This document shows positions 14,125-18,877 of a stretch of DNA of 18,877 nucleotides, in pieces. Each line of letters opens with the position of its first letter. Positions within the stretch are counted from its first letter, which is position 1. This DNA comes from DSNY01 sp016861185 (GTDB lineage: Bacteria; Pseudomonadota; Gammaproteobacteria; Burkholderiales; Burkholderiaceae_F): assembly GCA_030263275.1 (NCBI GenBank), contig SZOR01000080.1, positions 1 to 18,877 of the forward strand, written 5' to 3'. A program made the position numbers and the translations under genes. The notes below the pieces were generated by a model. That model ran no database searches. It worked only from the letters and a program-made list of their open reading frames with translations, and was not told the origin of the DNA.

Positions 14125-15335
14125 GGGCCTCGCAACCGCTCGGCGAGATCGCAGATGTCGTCCGTGGCATCTCCTTCCCCAAGCATGCGAAGAGCTTGGA
14201 GCCGCGCAGCGGCGACGTTGCATGCTTGCGCACGACTAACGTGCAGCGAGAGGTGGAGTGGGACGACCTGTGGTATGTGCCGTCCGAACATGTCAAGCGC
14301 GCGGAGCAGTTCGTTCAGGCGGGAGACATCCTGATCTCCACCGCGAATAGCTATGAGCTGGTCGGCAAGGTCGCGCTCGTATCCGCGGTTCAGAGGCAAG
14401 CAACGCTCGGAGCGTTCATTTCACTGATCCGCGCCCGTCCGGGTGTCGATCCCCGGTTCCTGTATCACCAACTTGCCTGGGGACGCACGCAATCGCGTAT
14501 CCGGGAGACCGCCTCAACGACAACAAACATTTCCAACGTCTCGACCAAGCAGCTCGCGGCGTTGGAGTTGGATGTGCCGTCGCTAGACGACCAGCGCCGC
14601 ATCGTCGCCGAACTCGAAAAGCAGTTCTCCCGCCTCGACGGAGCCGTCGCCAACCTCCAGCGGAGTGCAGCGAACCTCCTTGCCTACAAGCAAGCTGCAG
14701 TAAGAGAGGCGATTTGGGGTGACCGCTCAGCAGCCCCTGCAACCGAAGACCTCCCACGCGGTTGGTCCCTGGCGGCGTTGTCCGAACTGGGTGAACTCGG
14801 GCGGGGGAAGTCAAAGCACCGCCCGCGCAACGATCCGAAGCTGTACGGCGGTCAGTACCCATTCATACAGACCGGGGACGTTCGGCGGTCCGCTGGTGAG
14901 ATCCGCGAGTTCACGCAGACGTATAGCGAGTTCGGGCTCCAGCAAAGTCGCCTGTGGCCGGCGGGTACTCTTTGCATCACGATTGCAGCCAACATCGCCG
15001 AGACAGGCATTCTGGCGGCGCCCGCGTGCTTTCCCGACAGCGTCGTCGGTTTTGTATCTGCGGACGAAACGCTGGTCCGTTACGTCGAGCTGTTCTTCCG
15101 AACGATTCGCGCCCACCTGGAGCGGTTCGCCCACGCAACGGCGCAGAAGAACATCAACCTTTCCATCCTGGAACGCATTCAGGTACCGCTGCCTCCGGCC
15201 TCCGAGCGCGAGCGCATCGTCGCCGAAGTCGATCGCCGCCTTTCCATCGCAAAGGAGGTCGAGGCGGAAGTACGGCGGAGCATGCAGCGCGCGTCGAATC
15301 TCCGGCAGGCGGCACTCCAAGATGCTTTCAATTGA
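14121..15335 (+). CDS. hsdS: Type I restriction-modification specificity subunit
   Basis: A 404-residue DNA-recognition subunit that sets target specificity for both methylation and cleavage. There are two target-recognition domains (about 1-155 and 212-355), each followed by a conserved helix: DDQRRIVAELEKQFSRLDGA (156-175) with LAYKQAAVREAIWG, and SERERIVAEVDRRLSIAKEV (361-380) with RQAALQDAF. The TRD ends show the usual forms ISNVSTKQLAALELDVP and KNINLSILERIQVPLPP. The start is GTG 14121, overlapping the hsdR stop as GTGA. The ATG at 13869 in the same frame lies deep inside hsdR and is rejected. A 56-bp gap to the next gene contains a perfect 6-bp inverted repeat CGAAGT-G-ACTTCG (15348-15360). 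I see no repeat insertion in this subunit. Confidence 0.92.
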   Translation: MRASQPLGEIADVVRGISFPKHAKSLEPRSGDVACLRTTNVQREVEWDDLWYVPSEHVKRAEQFVQAGDILISTANSYELVGKVALVSAVQRQATLGAFISLIRARPGVDPRFLYHQLAWGRTQSRIRETASTTTNISNVSTKQLAALELDVPSLDDQRRIVAELEKQFSRLDGAVANLQRSAANLLAYKQAAVREAIWGDRSAAPATEDLPRGWSLAALSELGELGRGKSKHRPRNDPKLYGGQYPFIQTGDVRRSAGEIREFTQTYSEFGLQQSRLWPAGTLCITIAANIAETGILAAPACFPDSVVGFVSADETLVRYVELFFRTIRAHLERFAHATAQKNINLSILERIQVPLPPASERERIVAEVDRRLSIAKEVEAEVRRSMQRASNLRQAALQDAFN

Positions 15336-15391
15336 ATGGAAACGGGGCGAAGTGACTTCGTAACGAGTAGCCGCAAACGATAGGTACCGCA

Positions 15392-18300
15392 ATGTCCACC
15401 GAATCCCTTCTGACGCCGTGGCTCATCGAGACCATTACCCGTGGGGACGCTGTCCTCTTTCTTGGTGCAGGTGCGTCCATGGGAGCCAGAGGCAAGCAGG
15501 GTGAGCAGGCTCCTTCAGGAAATGCATTGCGTGACCTCCTAGCCGACCGCTTCTTGGGTGGAGCGCTTAAAGACAAGCCCTTGTCACAGGTAGCAGAACT
15601 CGCGAAGAACGAGGCCGGACTGCCTGAGGTGCAGGCTCTAGTTGCCAGTGTTTTCAATGAGCTGCAGCCGGCCCCATTCCATCTCTTGATCCCTACCTTT
15701 CGGTGGTATGCAGTCGTAACGACGAATTTCGACCTCGTACTTGAGCGCGCCTATAGCCAGTGCCCAAGCCCGGAGCAGAAACTATCCCCCGTAATCAGCG
15801 ATGGCGACAACTTCTCTGCAAAGCTGCGCGACTCATCGCAAGTGCTTTACTTGAAGCTGCACGGCTGCATTACAAGGACTACCGATCCGCAGCTTCCTCT
15901 GATCTTGGCTTCAGAGGAATACGCTAAGCATAGAAAGAACAGGGATCGCCTCTTTAGACACTTTGCCGATTGGGCGCGTGAGCGCCCGGTCATTTTCTGC
16001 GGCTATGACGTGAGTGATCCGAACATTCAGCAGATCCTGTTTGATCTGGGGGATCTTGGGGTTCAGCGCCCGCCCTACGGCTTAGTCAACCCTAGTCTCA
16101 ACGACTTCACAGAGCGCTATTGGACAGCGCGGCGCTTCGTAACCGCAAGGATCTCGTTTGAAGATTTTCTTGCGCGGCTCGACGCAACGATCCCGCGTGC
16201 TTCGCGCACCCTTGGAGCTCTTGTAAAGAGTGACGACGTTTCTATTCGGCCTTGGATTAAGACGCACGCGGCGCCGTCCGCGAGTCTCCGCCTCTATCTG
16301 CAAGATGAACTGCTACATCTCACTAAGAGCATGCCAACTCGAGGCGTCAATCCGAGTGATTTCTTTCGAGGTCAGTCCGACGTGTGGGGAGCTTATGCGC
16401 AAGATCTCGACGTCAGGCGTCGCGTGTCAGATGACATGGTGCTTGCATCGCATCTCGACAAGTCCAACCAGAAACTCGCTCAGATCTACTTGTTAAAGGG
16501 ACATGCTGGCTCAGGGAAGACCGTTGCGCTTCGGCGCTGCGCTTGGGATATCGCGCATCTCTATGATGGCTTCGTCTTTGCTTTGAGGGAGGGAGGGGTC
16601 CTGCGGCAGGAGCAGCTTGCTGAGCTCTTCGCCCTCACTGGGGAAAGAGCCATTCTTCTGATTGATGACGCAATTCCGCGGCTGCGAGAGATTCTTGAGC
16701 TTCGTGCGTGGGCCGAGAAGCGATCCATTCCGCTTACTCTCCTCATTGGAGCACGAACGAATGAGTGGAATGTCTATGGTGGCGAACTCGAGCGGTTCGT
16801 CGACGAAGATTGGGAGCTTCGTGATCTGACGGAAAGAGAGATTACGCAGCTGCTCGAAAGACTGGACAAGCACAAGGCGCTCGGGCGACTCGCTGCCGCA
16901 ACTCCGGAGGAGCGCGTCGCACACTTTCGGCTTACCGCAGAGCGCCAGCTTCTCGTTGCGTTGCATGACATTAGTAGTGAGAAGTCCTTCGAGCAGATCG
17001 TCGTCGACGAGTACGAAAACATCCGCCCTCATGAGGCGAAGCTACTCTATCTCGACGTGTGCACGTTGCACCGGCTTGGCGTCGGCATTCGCGCGGGCCT
17101 TGTTTCGCGGATTTCTGGGATTACCTTCTCAGCGTTTGAGCGCGAATTCTTCCGGCCCCTGGAGCACGTCGTACACGCGTACTTCGATCGCGAGGCGAGG
17201 GATAACGCGTACCGCAGTCGACATCGCCTCATCGCCGAGATCGTCTTCAAGGAGGTCTTGAGAGAACCGGTTGATCGAGCAAATCAACTTGTTCGAATCA
17301 TCCGGAACATGGATATCGACTACAGCTCGGACCGGGCGGCCTTCTTTGAGACGGTTCGAGGTAGAGCCTTGGCCGACCTCTTCTCAGATAAGGCACTGGC
17401 AAATCAGATCTTTAGAGCGGCTGAAGAGAGTGGAGCAGACGTCAGCTTTGTCGAGCATCAACGTGCTGTCTTTGAGATGCATCACCGCGGAGGCGACCTT
17501 CGAGCAGCTCTCGCTGCGATCGAAAAGGCTGAAGTGGCTGCTAATGGCTCGGACCGCTCGATCCTTCACACGAAAGCAGCGATTCTGCGAAGTTTGGCAA
17601 ACATGGTGCCGCAGCGCTTGGAGAGGGAGAACCTCAGGTCTAGGGCTAAGAGCATCCTGCAAAAGCTGCTAAAGGGAAGTCGTGTCTCTCATCCGTACCA
17701 CACCGCGGGCCAGCTGTATTTAGACGAACTCAGGGACAAGCTCGATGATCTCGCAAGGCCAGAGGTAACGACTCCTGCAGACCTTCAGGACCGAACCATT
17801 GCCGAGCTCATTCGCGGGGTCGAGGAAGCGGTCTCGGAGGGGCTGCAGCGGTTCCCTGGGGACTCGTATCTGCTGTCCTTGGAGGCGGATCTCGCCCGCC
17901 TTCTACAGGAACACTCCCGGGCCTCTGAGGCGCTGCGCCGCGCATTCAATGCAAACCCCGGCCGGAGCTTCGTAGCTGTTCGCCTTGCACGTCACCTGTG
18001 CGATAGGGGCGAAACCGGCAAAGCCAAAGAGATACTCAAGAGCGCCATTGCTGCGAACCCGTCCGGCAAGGAAGTGCACTTTGCATTGGCCCGACTTCTG
18101 ATCGCGGAAGATGAGCGAGGCAACCAACCCCAGGTTGTTTATCACCTGAAGCGCGGCTTCACCCCTGGGGACAGTCATCTGGAGGCGCAGTTTTGGTATG
18201 CGAGGCACTGCTTCCTATTTGGGCAGCCTGAGCAGGGTATGGCCGCCTTCAAGGCTCTTGCTGAAGCAGGCGCTTCAGGTGAGGACAAGAGGCGGGTGCG

Positions 18301-18535
18301 GAATGTCCTGGCAAATCACGCTGGCGAGCGCGTGCGGCTCTCCGGCTGGGTGAAATCGATTCACGATAGTTTTTGCTTCGTACACGTACCTGATTACCGC
18401 GTCGACATCTTTGCGCACAGCAAGGACGTGGACGAGGACGAGTGGCGTGCGCTGAACACTGGCAAGCAAGTTACGTTTGAGCTTGGATTCACGCTACGAG
18501 GGCCGGTCGCCCTACGAGTGCGTTCGGCGCGGTAG
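15392..18535 (+). CDS. SIR2-STAND-TPR-cold-shock-domain protein, candidate defence effector
   Basis: A 1047-residue protein. The N-terminal SIR2-like domain has VLFLGAGAS (21-29), VVTTNFDLVLERA (108-120), LKLHG with H158 and CGYDVSDPNIQ (203-213), the NAD-binding and catalytic pattern. A P-loop NTPase follows: Walker A GHAGSGKT (370-377), Walker B ILLIDDA (421-427), a sensor-like LIGARTNEW (451-459) and LRDLTEREITQLLERL (477-492), as in STAND ATPases. Residues about 640-970 are helical and TPR-like (e.g. ASEALRRAFNANPGRSFVAV). Residues 981-1045 resemble a cold-shock domain (GWVKSIHDSFCFV, then DIFAHSKDV). SIR2-STAND proteins such as Avs5 degrade NAD+ during phage infection; that role here is inferred. 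Codons are visibly more A/T-rich than the flanks, suggesting acquisition. It sits between hsdS and hsdM. Confidence 0.85.
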   Translation: MSTESLLTPWLIETITRGDAVLFLGAGASMGARGKQGEQAPSGNALRDLLADRFLGGALKDKPLSQVAELAKNEAGLPEVQALVASVFNELQPAPFHLLIPTFRWYAVVTTNFDLVLERAYSQCPSPEQKLSPVISDGDNFSAKLRDSSQVLYLKLHGCITRTTDPQLPLILASEEYAKHRKNRDRLFRHFADWARERPVIFCGYDVSDPNIQQILFDLGDLGVQRPPYGLVNPSLNDFTERYWTARRFVTARISFEDFLARLDATIPRASRTLGALVKSDDVSIRPWIKTHAAPSASLRLYLQDELLHLTKSMPTRGVNPSDFFRGQSDVWGAYAQDLDVRRRVSDDMVLASHLDKSNQKLAQIYLLKGHAGSGKTVALRRCAWDIAHLYDGFVFALREGGVLRQEQLAELFALTGERAILLIDDAIPRLREILELRAWAEKRSIPLTLLIGARTNEWNVYGGELERFVDEDWELRDLTEREITQLLERLDKHKALGRLAAATPEERVAHFRLTAERQLLVALHDISSEKSFEQIVVDEYENIRPHEAKLLYLDVCTLHRLGVGIRAGLVSRISGITFSAFEREFFRPLEHVVHAYFDREARDNAYRSRHRLIAEIVFKEVLREPVDRANQLVRIIRNMDIDYSSDRAAFFETVRGRALADLFSDKALANQIFRAAEESGADVSFVEHQRAVFEMHHRGGDLRAALAAIEKAEVAANGSDRSILHTKAAILRSLANMVPQRLERENLRSRAKSILQKLLKGSRVSHPYHTAGQLYLDELRDKLDDLARPEVTTPADLQDRTIAELIRGVEEAVSEGLQRFPGDSYLLSLEADLARLLQEHSRASEALRRAFNANPGRSFVAVRLARHLCDRGETGKAKEILKSAIAANPSGKEVHFALARLLIAEDERGNQPQVVYHLKRGFTPGDSHLEAQFWYARHCFLFGQPEQGMAAFKALAEAGASGEDKRRVRNVLANHAGERVRLSGWVKSIHDSFCFVHVPDYRVDIFAHSKDVDEDEWRALNTGKQVTFELGFTLRGPVALRVRSAR

Positions 18536-18553
18536 GACAGACGCCGTACCGCT

Positions 18554-18877
18554 GTGAATACCTCCACCCTCGTCCAGAAGCTCTGGAACTACTGCAACGT
18601 CCTGCGCGACGATGGGATGAGCTATGGCGACTACGTCGAGCAGCTCACCTACCTGCTGTTCCTCAAGATGGCGGACGAGCGCAGCCACCCGCCGCACAAC
18701 CAGCCCAGCCCCATTCCCGCCGCCTACGCCTGGCCCGCGCTGCTGGCCAAGGACGGCGATGCGCTGTTCGACCACTACCGCCACACGCTGGAAGAGCTGG
18801 GCAAGCAGCCGGGCACGCTGGCGCTGATCTTCGGCAAGGCGCAGAACAAGTTTGATTCGCATCGCCTTATGGCGATG
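18554..18877 (+). CDS. hsdM: Type I DNA methyltransferase M subunit (3' truncated by window)
   Basis: The first 108 codons of HsdM, the subunit that methylates adenine at HsdS-defined sites. The N-terminal helical domain is clear: STLVQKLWNYCNVLRDDGMS, YGDYVEQLTYLLFLKMADER, then the AYAWPALLAKDGDALFDHYR segment and FGKAQNKF. The SAM-binding and NPPF motifs lie beyond the window. GTG 18554 is the start that gives the standard N-terminus, 18 bp after the SIR2 gene stop. After KAQNK the sequence departs from the expected family pattern and enters a palindrome. The placement downstream of hsdR, hsdS and an accessory gene differs from the common M-S-R order. Confidence 0.88.
   Translation, partial: MNTSTLVQKLWNYCNVLRDDGMSYGDYVEQLTYLLFLKMADERSHPPHNQPSPIPAAYAWPALLAKDGDALFDHYRHTLEELGKQPGTLALIFGKAQNKFDSHRLMAM
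18855..18877 (+). repeat. Start of a palindromic insertion in hsdM
   Basis: A perfect 7-bp stem CATCGCC-TTAT-GGCGATG (18860-18877) ends exactly at the window edge. It codes for SHRLMAM just after the conserved KAQNK. If the stem continues outward, the next bases should be CGAATC. The element is incomplete here, so the call is tentative. Confidence 0.5.

Noticed and set aside
1..18877. tRNA, rRNA or a transposase gene that could explain the locus
   Set aside because: I found no tRNA cloverleaf, rRNA segment, integrase or transposase; the mobile signals are only short palindromic repeats.

Overview
The window is G+C-rich bacterial chromosome. Most genes have strongly G/C-ending codons, and several products look betaproteobacterial (Burkholderiales or relatives). 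Examples are a DinB with an extra basic loop, kinases of the KEYMP / KPGYAPIEQY type, and abundant palindromic repeats. This assignment is inferred from sequence style, not proven.

Left part (1-4304): a truncated anti-sigma-factor-like membrane protein, then a divergent DNA-repair pair (dinB on the minus strand, an ogt-type O6-alkylguanine methyltransferase on the plus strand), a small unrecognised two-domain protein and an exported class I methyltransferase. Intergenic spaces here and up to 4700 are filled with two palindromic repeat families. Type A has a CCCTCTCCC...GGGAGAGGG stem and a GTGAGGG tail. Type B has a CCCCCCTTT...AAAGGGGGG stem and a CAGGGGGGATTT tail.

Middle part (4834-10879): a Ser/Thr kinase fused through a membrane segment and a long Ala/Pro-rich linker to a TonB C-terminal domain. 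It converges on a tightly packed minus-strand operon of three exported proteins: a Sel1-repeat protein, an M48-like HEAGH metalloprotease, and a DUF900-type alpha/beta hydrolase with an N-terminal carboxypeptidase-regulatory-like domain. A small unrecognised ORF diverges from this operon.

Right part (11008-18877): a type I restriction-modification locus in the order hsdR - hsdS - large SIR2 protein - hsdM, with hsdM cut by the window end. The 1047-residue SIR2 protein has the layout SIR2-like NADase, STAND-type P-loop NTPase, helical/TPR-like repeats, and C-terminal cold-shock-like domain. It lies between hsdS and hsdM and is visibly less G+C-rich than its neighbours. This suggests an acquired second-line, Avs5-like abortive-infection module coupled to the restriction system; no function is proven here.

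The most striking structural signal is in hsdR. Seven palindromic or hairpin-rich segments of at least four sequence types interrupt the coding sequence, all in frame, between conserved helicase and nuclease motifs that remain intact. An eighth hairpin begins in hsdM exactly at the window edge. The restriction genes have therefore been repeatedly invaded by the genome's palindromic repeats without losing the reading frame.
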